From Bathynomus jamesi (taxonomy: Eukaryota; Arthropoda; Malacostraca; Isopoda; Cirolanidae), in NCBI GenBank assembly GCA_023014485.1, contig JAJOZX010000091.1:464501-528500 (forward strand): 64,000 nucleotides of DNA, read 5' to 3'. The notes beneath the pieces were generated by a model, which made no database searches, was not told where the DNA came from, and was given only the letters and a program-made list of their open reading frames with translations. Within the stretch, counting starts at the first letter, position 1; each line of letters opens with the position of its first letter. Of the stretch, positions 49,701 through 63,000 are shown in pieces. A program made the position numbers and the translations under genes.

Positions 49701-51019
49701 TTTGTGTCGTCCGCAAACTTTGAGACTGTACTGACTAGGCCGACATCTAAATCGTTAATATATACAAGGAAAAGCAAAGGGCCCAATACAGAACCCTGAG
49801 GAACGCCGCTCGCTACATTATCCCAAGACGACTTCGCTCCATCAACGTCCACCCTCTGTTTCCTACCTCGCAACCACTCTTCTATCCAATTTATTACTAC
49901 ACCCCTGATTCCATGAATCTTAGTTTTCTCAATGAGTCTTTTGTGCGGTACGGAGTCAAACGCTTTTTGAAAACCTAAATACACTACATCAACCGCCCGA
50001 TGACTATCGTAAACTTCAAACACGCTTTGAAAAAATTCTATAAGATTAGTTAAGCAAGATTTGTTTCGCCTAAAACCGTGCTGCGTATTTCTAACCAAGT
50101 TATGTAATTCTAAGTGTTCGACTGTACGATCCCTAATTATTGATTCCAGTAGCTTACCTACAACAGACGTTAAACTGATTGGCCTATAATTTCCCGCCGC
50201 ACCTTTATCGCCTTTCTTAAAGATAGGCGTTACATTTGCTAACTTGAAATCATCTGGGACGCACCCCTCAGAAATAGACGCATTATGTACATCTCTTTTA
50301 TGAAACCATGTATTCCCAATCATCAATTCTCTTTCAGCACACAACTCAACCAACCTTTCCCCAGTTTCACACCAGGCACCCCATACACCCCTAACTATAC
50401 CCTCAATTGGTACATCCCCCACTCTCACATTCAAGTCCCTTAGCACGACAACTCTGTCCCGCGCAACAAAACTACCCAAGTACTCACCCAGTTCGTCCCA
50501 GAACGCATTCCTCATCTCTTCGCTCTTCTCAATCCCCGATCCATACGCACTAATAATCACCCACCTCTCTTAGCCCACTTTCATTCTAACTCACATCAGC
50601 CTTCAACTCGTTTCCTTACACTCTTTCACACATTCCCATAGCCCATCACCTATCAAAAGCGCAACCCCCTCCCTTGCCCTAACCCCGGACTTTACCCCGC
50701 GAACATACCCAAATCACTCCACACCCTTATCCTTCAGCTTTGTTTCACTCAAGGCCAGGACCTCCAGGCCTCTCTCACGAAACAGAGCACCAATCTCTCC
50801 TTTCGTATCATCCTGACCACATCCACGCACATTCAGACACCACAGCCTGAGCCGTCGCGGGAAAGCCCCCGATATGCCCCTTCTCTGATCGTTCCCGTTT
50901 GTGGAAAGTTGCATACAGGTGGGAGGGGTTTCCAGCCCTCCGCACCCGTCCCTTATTTCTCGTCGCCTTTTACGACACGCTGGGAAGATTTTTTTTTAAA
51001 TCCCCGATCTCGAGGGATA

Positions 51020-51054
<35 letters not shown>

Positions 51055-54000
51055 CTGTGTGTGTATATATATATACACACATTAGTACACTTTATAGTTG
51101 TTCCGTGTCGGTCTCTCTCCACACGAAAATGAAGCTGGTGGCTCCACCTCTAGGCCTGGTTTAGTGTAGTAGTTTCCCTCTTGGAATCTCCATCGCACAC
51201 AGCCTGGCATACCCGGCTCATCCGGTACCATATATATATATTTCCTATATATATTTATAGTTTACAACTTCCTCAGAAATCGACTACAGGTGGTCAAAAT
51301 TCAAGGTGTATCATCATCAGAATCAGAAGTACGCAGCTCAGTATCACAAGGTACAGTGCTGCTGGCCCCACTTCTGTTCATTATCATGCTAACAGACATA
51401 GACAGTAGAGTAAACAGCAACAGTATAGTAACATCATTTGCGGACGATACAAAGATTAGCAGAAAAATCAGCAATGCAAACGAAGTAGAGGCCTTGCAGA
51501 GAGAGAAAACAAAATATACAAATGGTCAGAAGACAACAATATGACGTTTAACACCGAGAAATTCCAGCTCTTAAGATATGGTAGAAATGAGGAACTGCAT
51601 ATTATGCTCCAGATAGGCAAGAAATTCAGAGAAGCACGAAAGCGGTCGACTTGGGGGTAATAATGACCGATGATGCCAAATTCGAGACAAAATCAGATAG
51701 CAATAAACAAAACAGAGTCGCGAGACAGGTACTAAGAACGTTCAAAAGGAAGGACAAGACAGTAATGATTCCCCTGCTGAGAACACTGATCATACCAAAA
51801 CTTAAATACTGCTCAGTTTTGACGTCCCCAAATAAAAAGGAAGAAATTAATAAACGAAGAAACGCAAAGACATTTCACAGCCAAGATTGATGGCTGCAAA
51901 GAACTCAACTACTGGGAAAGACTACACAAACTAAATCTGTACTCCCTGGAACGAAGGAGAGAGGTATACCATGATCGAAAAACTGGTACCAAACCTCAAA
52001 CAAAACCCAATTACCATCTAGACAACACTGGAAAATAGGAAAGGCAGAATGTGTAGTGTTCCCAAATTAAAGGCCCAACAAGGGACCTCCTCAACTCTGA
52101 AGGAAAATAGCTTGGTTGTCAGGGGGCCAAGAATTTTCAACCAGCTTCCAAAGGACCTCAGAAACATTACAGCGGTCAAAGTTGAAGTCTTCAAGAGAAG
52201 ACTAGATGCCTGGCTCAGGACGGTGCCAGATGAGTCGGGTGTACCTGGCTATGTACGATGGAGAGCGCAAGAGAGCAACTCGCTCCTCCACCAAGCCAGG
52301 ACTAGAGGCGGGGCCACCAGCTTGACCTTCGTGTGAAGAAAGATCTACGCACGGAACCCAAACAAGGTTATATTGCTTAATGAATAACTTGAACAACATG
52401 AAGTGGAGACATCATGAAAGCAATTCTCTTGTACACGAAGTCCGATCTATAGGTTGTTCCACCAGCCTGATCTCCGTGCAGAACCACTGACAGGTCGACA
52501 GGTATGAAGAAATTCTTACTTTGCTTACTGAATAACGAAAGTAATGGAAACTACCTGAAAGTCCTTATCCTATTTACTGCAAGCTGAACAACAAACTGCC
52601 TTTAATTCCGCACACCAATTCAATACTGCTGCTTAGAAAATACTAAAACCAAAATAAAGAATCAAAACTCGAGAGAGAGTATTCCATTTGCTATTTACTT
52701 ACGTGTAAGTATGAGGCACAAACGAGAGAGGAGAATCACTCTCAGAACTGTCGCCAGTGAATCGTAACTGAGCCAAATTATGTATGAAGAAATTCACCTG
52801 AGAAAGGAAAACAAATTGTGAAACAATCCAACGAAATATTTACGTAAGGAATGGGTTAAAATTATGAAGAAAATAAGTCTTAAAACTGAAATGAAGATCC
52901 ATCGACTGAAAGGGTAGGAAAATGTCTGAAAAGCGAGAATAGTACGTAGACACATTTGTTATACTCGTAAATCATATTATATTATACGTTTAAAAGATTT
53001 TGTCTGTGGGTGACTAAATTGTTTGAGATGTTGAGTGACTCTTCTTCCGATATTCTAATCAACCAAATAGGCAGTGGGAGTTCTCTACTTTCTTTTTGGA
53101 TGTCAGGGAAAATGCTGAATTGAAAGAGGGGGAGTGGAGATCAAATCAGATTTATTGTTGAAATGTTGCTTTAGAAATGAGAAGCTATGGTTTCAAGGAT
53201 TTGGTTCTCTGTCGAAGTGTTGCTATTTGGTATCCAAACCATGACCAGTCGAGCAGCTACCATGACCAGTCGAGCAGCTACCATTCCCTGGGCAGCGAGT
53301 TTCCAACATTCGTCCTTCTCTTATATAAGGTATAACGAAAGTTCTTACTTGTGGATATTTATTTTATTGAATTAAATGTCCGAACTGCATACAAGAAATT
53401 TGTTTGCACGTAACAAAAGTTCATATCTACAGGATATTTACTTTATTGATCCTTTGGGGGCATCTGAAGTCAGTGGTTTATTTATCACGACCACACATCA
53501 CTGATCACTTGAAAAGAACTCACGAGGAATGTGTCAAAATTAGTGAGAATGTGTCCTCCACAGTTGGATCTAGCATACTTACCAGAATTCCCACCTACAA
53601 ACAGCTTTCTGACACGCAGTTCGAACATTTAATTCAATAAAATAAATATCCTACGAATAAGGACTTTTTTTACACCCTATATAAGCTAAGCTACAGGAGT
53701 AAAGGGGCTTACTTAATTTTCGGGAATTTCATTTGATTAGAAAGGAGATTTCGTTTTGAGAATAACTATTTTGGAAACTCAATTATATAATTACATATTT
53801 AGGGGTAGGGTTCCGTTATAAAATAAAGTAATATCCGCAATGTAGCTGGGACCTTACAATATTCCAATACAGCTAACACACTGTAAACAACGTCTTAAAA
53901 CTAACCTAAACAAGAAATAAATACAAAATATACACAAATAAACTGATTGATAACAATGTGGGTACGTAAGTTTAATTACGTACTATGGCGTAGTTAATTT

Positions 54001-57000
54001 ATCCCGACGTACATCTTAATTTTCAATATGACCAGCAAGCAAAATGATAATGAATACAAAATTCTAATAGATACCAGTTGCTTTAATTTAGTTATTGGTT
54101 GACCAGCTATAAAGAAACACCTGTCAAGATGCGAGCCAATTCAGAGTTAAAGACCTAAAGACAGTCTAATACAATTAAACGTTAAACATAAACTTAAAAC
54201 AAAGCTAAAGTTAAGACGTATAAACGGCGGTTGACTTAAGCTATATTAATTTTACCACGAATGTTTTAAAAAGAAATAAATAACTGATATTTACAACACG
54301 ACGGTTCGTAACAGAAATCACATAGAATGGAAATAATTGTTTTCTAACGAAGAAAAACAATGTAAACGATACGAAGGTCTCGCAAAAATAATAATATTGA
54401 CGCTACAAAATTCTAACCAAGAAAAACAATGGGAGTATTCCACATAAACAGAAATTATAAACTTGTGCCTGACAGGATTACCAAGCCAGATTACTCGAAA
54501 TATCTTTATTTTAGTTTTTTCGTTTAGATGCTTTCTTAAATGTTAAAATGATGTACATTATCGTCTTTGGGAAATTGTAACTTGGGAGTACCACCAGACT
54601 GTATGTAATAACATCTGATTTCAATCATACTCACCTGCGTGAACCAATTCTTCAGGGATTCCTGAATCAGCTTGGCGAAAAAAGCGCCAGCCTCTGCATT
54701 GGTTTTATCCTGCAGAAGCGCCTTCTCCACATAGTGGACGGCATTATACGTCACGCCGGGAATACCTGAAGATGCCATCTGAAAATCGGTTTTGTTTATA
54801 AGTAACAGTATTATAATTATTATCACTTGGGGACTGGAACCAAATATTATCAACAAAGGACATAAAATTACAGTGCGATAACTCGTGAGTTTAAGAACGT
54901 ATTTGAGCCCTAAATTTAGGTTAAGATATCCCAGGAAAAATTTAAAAACTCTAGTACAACAGCCTTTCCAGACAATTTATCATCACACATTCTACGTTAA
55001 TCTAAATTTATGAGAGGAAATTCTACTTAACTTTAACCTTAACCCAGTTTCGCAATTTCGATTACAATATACTGTAAGTCAAACTATTCCAAAACCTTCC
55101 TTTAGTACAGAAATCCCTTACCAAAGCGAACAAATAGAGAAGCAGATGAGCATTCTGTCTGATGATGTTGAACGCTTGGCAACAGAGGTCGACGAAGGCT
55201 TGAAACTTATCCGAAGGTTTTTCTCCTCCATTAATGACGTACGCCATATCGGTCGTCAGAACGAACGGTGCTCGATCCCGTTTTACGTGACCAAACTTCT
55301 GCGCATCACCGAGGAACTTTCCGAAATCAATATGAAACAAGTGCCCCGACGTTTTGAGCATTATGTTGTCGTTGTGGCGATCGCAAATGCCCAGAATGTA
55401 AGTGGCCACGCAGTACCCAGCGCAAGATGCTATAAACGTTAAGAAAAATATTCTGCATTAAACGGTTCACCACACAATTCTTATTCCCTAAATTTAACAA
55501 CTGTATCGGGATGGATATCTTGTTGGGTGGATAACCAACCTCTATCCCTTTGCAACCGAGAGCAAGACCCTGAAATTCAGCATCAAATACGCCCTTTGGG
55601 CGAAACCCGCCGTAGTTTGCACTTTCTTATCAATTATAATTTTGAGACATACTATCTCCTTTTAAGCTATTTAACGATACATTAAAACAAATTCAAATCT
55701 TGTATAACTTTCTTGGTTTGAACGTGGCTGAACTATTCGTTTAATTAATCTTAAACAAGAATTTTTAATCATCCACTACGGAAGGTGAGAGTGTTACTTC
55801 TTGTCCATTGGGCATACGATCTTACTTTCCATATTTACCTTTCAAATGTTCTGTGCAATGATTCCTCATTTCACGAGGGTCAAGCTCGTCATATATGGTA
55901 AATATTCTTAAAATTTCAGATTTACCTGTGAAGTTAGACACGGCTCTGTGGTACTCTAGCTGGGATGGGTTTTGTTTGGCAAGCCATTCGGCGATCGGTC
56001 TCTCTTGAAAGGATCCCGTCAGGCCATTTTCAGTCTGGATCTTTCTTAGTGTTTCCGCGTCTCTCACCATCTCCAAAATACCTTTAAATACAATAAAACT
56101 ATGAAAAACATGTATAACTTGCGAAGTCAGTGAGAAGCACTTCAACTACAACTTTTTCCATTTAACATCCATCAATAATAATGCCGCAATAAATAATGGA
56201 TTTATTAGAAGCGCAAGCTTTCGGACTGTATTAAGATTCTTCATTAACTAATACTAAGTGGTTTACCTGAACACCAATCGATGTTAAAAAGATATATCTT
56301 AATGGTACATTCGAAGAGGATAAAACTTCCTTAAAACCAAGCTTTACTCCCTGAAGCTATAATAAATTGTAATTCCAATTACTTTTATCAAAACAGCCGT
56401 CTCAAGAGAAGCATTTTCTACAGTATTTAACGACTTGATTGATTGTTAGCTCAATGATATGACGATACTGAATTAAATATTCCTCTTCCTTAGTTCCCTG
56501 TGTAAAATAAGGCCAAGTGTAAAAGGGCTTAAGAAAATATGACAATAGAATTGAACGTGAAAAACCGAAACCTACCAATTTTATCTCCAGTTGGAACCAC
56601 ATTGAACGTAACAATCTTAAGATCAAGTCCTTCCTTGAGCCAAAGTTTATCCATCAAGCGAATCATCTGAATGACTAACATATCTTGCCGGAGGTCATCT
56701 CCAACCTACCGGATAGTGAGGCATTCATGTTTAGTATTAGCAAACACGGTTGGGAAAATTGTTCAAATTATATTCACAACATTTCACTATAAATTACACG
56801 TTCTGTGCGCATGTTTTTTAACAACTTTGAATTAGACTAACAATGTCGTACCTTAAATATGGTGTGAATGAGTTGTGTATTCGTTTCAGACGAAATGAAA
56901 GCGAGACGGAGGGGAACCGTGAAAGAAGTGTAGTAGGAACACGCGTTAATATCCACTCCAGACACTTCTAGAGACGGAGAAATAGGTAGTGACGTGGGAG

Positions 57001-60000
57001 AGTCCTGAATGAAGAAAGAAGTGGACAAAGGTACATATTACGTACATACATAGTAGCAGCACATGTATACATAAAAGGTAACATCCAAGAAGTTCATTTC
57101 CCCACTACGTGGAGACGAGTGTGCCCCAAGGACAACTCAATCCTACCTAATGCTAGCAACTGGGAGTGAACCAAAGCCTTACAGCCCGGAGTTCGATACT
57201 GTAACTGCCGAGATGCTGGGTGCTCAACCACACGTATACGCAACAGGGTTGGCACAGAAATGGGTAACCCACTTTTCCACCTGGATTGTTTTTTTAAACA
57301 CGGGGTGGGTGGGGGGACCTAGTATTTTGCTCACTCTAGTGGGTTTTTTCAAAGATTATTGTTAATTATAATATTTGTCAAAATCAAAGGTCTCTGTATA
57401 CTGAACATTTAGCAAGTAAACAATGATAAAGACAGCTTCAAATGAAACATTTTCAATGCTGTATAGCATGAAAAAGATTTTCAATGAATGAAAACGCTTT
57501 GCGCACAAATGAAGTAAACGACTATATTCCAAGGTCTAAAAAATATGCCAGAAACTCGGCTGAAATTAAATTTAAACACAGGATGATTGAGATGTGAAAA
57601 GCAAATTCTTTTTTTTTAACTTAGTAAGGCGTAAGCAGCTTCGATAAGAAATGCTATTCAGTACATGCATCAGTACATACTCATTAGTCATCCTAGTCTC
57701 AATGACACTCATCAGTGATTCAGTGTTTATTTCACCCTCAGGCATTGCCAAACGCGAGTGTCTGAACTTTTACGAGCTTTGTGGCCTTCACAACAGGATT
57801 TTAAAAAGATTCCTATAAAAATCTAAAAGGAGATAAAAATCTGTCAGTAATCCCAATTGGTATACAGCCACACTAACTGTAACAGTTTTAAATGTCATAT
57901 CAGATAAACTTATTAACACTGGACTACTACTTACACGTTTCGCCTCAAAGCTCTATCCTACCCTTGGGTCACTTCTTACTCGAAATGCGTCAAGTTGATC
58001 TGGACAAGAGTAAATGCAAAGTTTCTGCGAGTATTGTCGTCTTGACACGTGTAGCGTGTTAGCTGTGACGAGGCACAGATCAACTTGACGCGTTTAGCGT
58101 AAGACGTAACCCGAGGGTAGGATAGAATTTTGACGCGAAACGCTAAGTAGTAGTCCAGAGTGTTATGTTAGGCACAGGTACACCACAACATCCTTCTTCC
58201 TCTCACTGCTGGTTATGTAGTAGGCTTTATTTGGTGATAGCGTTTTCTAGTAATTATTTCGCATAAAATTAAGCAAATTTCTTTACATTTATAAACGCAA
58301 TAGTGCTTTACATTGGATTAATTTCCATCTTATTAGATCTATAAGCATCATATATATAACTTATATAAAAAGTAAGTAGATTTATAAAATTATTTTGGGA
58401 AAGCCCACCTTTCCACACTTATTTGTTTACTTTTTTTTTTTAACCGATAAAACCCAGGTGGGCTGGAGAGGTTTTTTGTTCGTTTATCTTTTAAACAACC
58501 CTAATACGCAAGTACTGTATATAAAATACAATCAAACTTGTTTTGCCTAAAAAGCTTCCATGGTTCCAATGGCATTTTCAGATTAGAATACTGCGAATAC
58601 ATTAATGTCATATAAGATACTTAAATTATACGTAAAAATATTGAAAAATATCTTAAAACTATGTAATTTATATTCTTTTTCAGTATAAAGACTATTTGTT
58701 TTATAAATGAAGTGTGAAAAAAGGACTTACTTTCAGATTTTCATGAATAGTTTGGAGCTCATGATACAAAATAGGCATCCGTTGAGAGTCTTTTGCGTCC
58801 TTTATAGCCAAAGCAGTTTCATATAAAGTCTGGAATCAAGCGAGTGGCTTAAAGTTCTCATTAAAGGGCTAACAAGGTTTGTAATTACTTAATCTCTTTC
58901 GTAATAGCAAAGGTCATGTGGCGGAAGGGACCTACAGCTTCGAGTGGGATCCGAACCACGGATCGCTAAATCATCTGGACGCGGAGGACAGTCACTCAGC
59001 AAACTACTGAGCAGGCCCAACGTCGCTTAACCTCGCCCACCTAAGGGGAAGCGGTGTTGCTACATGGCCACGACGTAACCCACGTCATTAAGGGTTATGC
59101 ATGGACGTAACAAAATTTTACATTGGGAAATTAGGCAATAAAAAGTTTGACATTCAAGCTTATAATTTTCATTTATTTTCCTAAAAATGGCTCCATTAAT
59201 AAAAAATAATTTTGCTCATCGATAACCTTTTATACGAACCTCTTAGCACTTACCCTCAGAACAGCTTCCTGCCTCAACAAACGACTTTCGAGATTCTTGC
59301 CACATATCTTCATAAGAGCTCGAGTCACCATGTTCAACCTCCGAGTGTAGCGAGCATCAGCTAAGACTTCTCTTTCGCCCCCCATACTAGTCTGCTGGGG
59401 TAAACACTGGTTCAGGAGCCAATACAAATGGTGGGCAAGCCTCGGAGAGGTAAGAGCTCTCTCCAGCAGCAATTCAGTGAGCTTGGAAACGTCCCACGCC
59501 TCATGTTTCACCGCCTGGACCAATTGGGGCAAGTAAGTGATTAGCTCGTCCGAACCCAAACCGCGAATCCATTCCACGGCCTTATTACGGACTACCGTGT
59601 CAGGGAAGCTGAGGAGAGAGTGACAAATTAATAATCCCTCCGTCAACCATGATATTACGACGAATAAGTTTTGGCATGAGGGCATTAAATCCTTAAAAAT
59701 TACGTAAAAGATGAAAGGCAAACCTCCAAAAATTAAACTAAGATGAGACCCGAATCAGTCTTTCGTCCATGACCTCAAAAAAAATAAATAAACACAAAGC
59801 ACGAAGAAAAAATTGGGCAAAAAAAAATGAAAATACGATGTGAAAAGTACAACGATTTTAAAACTAAAATTGAAAAGTAACAGAAACCAAGAAGGAATTG
59901 GCTATGAATATAAAATATTTGTATTTTATCAAAAGACCTCGTGTTTGTAAATACTGTAGTAACTAATCCATTTTCAGACATTTTGTTTTTAAGATATTTG

Positions 60001-63000
60001 GATTATTTCCCACTCATCATCATTCCGATTTTCCCACCCGCGAATGCGCAAAGTGAGAAATCCACATTTTGGGAAAAAAGATAGTTCTGATTCGGGAAAA
60101 AACGTCACTCCCATTCACATTCGCGGTAAGGGCTTGTGCCAAATGAAAAAATAAATATTAGCCAAACGTAACTGAACTTAACCTATCATCATATTAACCT
60201 AACCTGGACTAAAATGGCAGAGCCGTGGATCAGAGTGGGAATGACACGAAATGGGAATGAATATTTCAGAACCGCTTCCTTTCACATTTTCATTCTTGGA
60301 TAAAGAATTAAATGGGAATGGCAATCATTGGAAAGCTAACGATGTTTGCCCTCTAATGCACTTTGCGTACAAGATTCATAGCCCTAACTGTACCCCATCG
60401 ATAATAAAAATTGTTGTACATCCTATATTTATTTTTATCCAGGTAGTAGTCGTCAAGGGCGAAAAACTGCAAAAATGCACCCCCAACCCAACTACCTAAA
60501 AACACACTGAAAGAGAAGATAGTCGAAACCAAGATCCAGAATTTTCAAGATGCCTGGACACGTGTTTGAAAGAATGGAGGTCATAGACAGTAGGGCGGAG
60601 TGAAAAACTCATTTTTCGAATTTTCAAATTGGCTAGTGTGGAAAATGTGTGGAGTAGTGAAGTAATAAGCTGGTATAAATTTAAAATCATAACATTAATA
60701 TCTTCAGGTGCCACAATGACCTTCAATATTGAAAAAAATTGAAAAAAGCAGATTTTAACCAATAATTACAGAAGAGTCCACGATCGATACACAATAGACA
60801 AGAATTTATTCACACTTGTATAAAAATAGCTCAGTCAACCTTTAAAAAAAGTTTCTATTCTCTAAAAACAGTTTTCTATAGTCAGCTCACTCAGCTGTCA
60901 CGTGAGTACCTCGGTTCAGTGTAGCTGTCGCTCTCGTAGCAGGTGGGTGTTCTGTTGTTGGCGTTACTCAGATAGTCTAAACTATATTTCTTATATATTT
61001 TGCATTTCTGTATTGTGTTGCCCTAAGTTTGCCATGTACTATTAACTGAAATTAACGTATAATTGATATTAGCTCTTTCTTTTTCAGATTTGTATACTTT
61101 CAAAATGTCTCGAGTTTGTGCAAAATCAACCAGGGCCTCAACTGAGTGCCCCATGTTTGGTATGGGGGAAGATTTGTGGCACAGGAATCTTCCTACATAC
61201 GAAGGAGTTTTTTAAATATTACTTGTTTGTAAGAAACGATTTGAAACAGAATACTAATAAAGATCCTTCAATATCTCAAATATTAGAACAAGTTGTTGAT
61301 AAATTGAAAACAATTTGGGAAAGTGCTTCCGTCCCAATTCTGTCAGACAGGCGAATTGAAGCAATGTTCAGAAGCTACCACGAAAAGTATCGTGTCATTT
61401 TGAAGCCATACCAAAGCAGAAAAAATTCTGAAGCTTACAAAGCAAAGATTGATATGTTCAAAAAAGAAGCACACCCGAAACTTTTTGACATTGCAGCGTG
61501 CAAGTGCAAAGTACTAACACAATGTTCTTGTCCCAAAGAAAAACGGTTCCAAAGGAAGAAGTGACGTTCCTCTTAGATCAAAGGAGTGAAAGAAAACTGT
61601 TTATTGATAGAGTAGATATTACACTCTCAAAAAAAAAGCATCTACGTTGCTAAGAAAGCAAAAAGAAGCTGTGAGGCTCACCAAAGAATCTTCACAGGAG
61701 AAATTGCAGGATACAAATGTTGAATTATCATCATCGACATCAAACAGTGAAAGTGAATCTGGCGAAATATCAGACGATACATTTCCAGAGCCAGTTAGCT
61801 CGGAGAGAAAGCTCGAACAACCTGAAGAACAATTATTCAAGAAAAGGAAAACTACAAATCTACCTTCAGTGGTTACTGCTTGTGACAGGACTGCAGTTTC
61901 AGATCGAGCTGCAGCATTCATTGTTAGTGCAGTATTGCAAGATATTGGAGAAGTTTCTATTGACAATACATCTGAAGTAGTGGATAGGAGTAAAATCAGA
62001 AGAGAAAGACAAAAGAAGAGATCAGAAATTATGAAAGATCAAAATCAGGTCCCAATCAGAGGAATCTATTTTGATGGTCGAAAAGATTCTACACTCTTCC
62101 AAGAAAAAAAAGAGTCCAAAGTATATCAGAAGAAGGTAACAGAAGAACATATCACTTTAGTGAGAGAACCTGGTTCAGATTATTTGGGCCATTATTCTGT
62201 GAATTCTGGATCAGCTGAAGAAATATGTAAAGGAATGTTTGAGTATATTGGAAATAATGACATGAACCTGGAAAACCTTGTTGCCATTGGATGCGATGGT
62301 GCAGCAGTCAACACTGGAGAAAAGGGAGGCGTTATAAGGCTTATAGAATTGAAGCTGAAGAAGCCAGTTCAACATTTAGTGTGCCAGCTCCATGCCAATG
62401 AATTGCCATTACGCCATTTAGTTGCAAAGCTGGATGGAAAAACATCTGGCCCCCGCGGATTCACTGGTCCTATTGGCAGGGAATTAGAGAACTGTGAGTG
62501 TCTTCCTATTGTCGAGTTTGAAAGGATTGATGCTGAGGAACCAACTGTAGACTGTGAAGATCTTAGCACCGACCAAAAATATCTAATTGATATTCATCAG
62601 GCCATAACAAAGGGATATTGCTCTCCAGATCTTGCTCATCGTAGTCCAGGCAAAATGGCACATTCACGATGGCTGACTACAGCAAATCGTTTGCTTCGTC
62701 TATACGTTTCAACTAAGTCCATCTGAGAACCTCATGAACATTGCTTCTTTCATAATGAAGGTCTACATCCCAATGTGGTTTTCTATTAAGCAAAGTACGT
62801 CTTTTGTCAATGGCTCAAAACATGTTTTCAAAACTATTGAACTAACAAGAACACTGAATGACGAAGTAAAGGATATTGTAAACCCTGTCATACAAAGAAA
62901 TGCATTTTTTGCAAATCCAGAAAATATTCTAGCATCAATGATTCATGATGACCGCAGCGCCATAAGAGAATTAGCGTGGAGGCGAATAAAGAAAGCAAGG

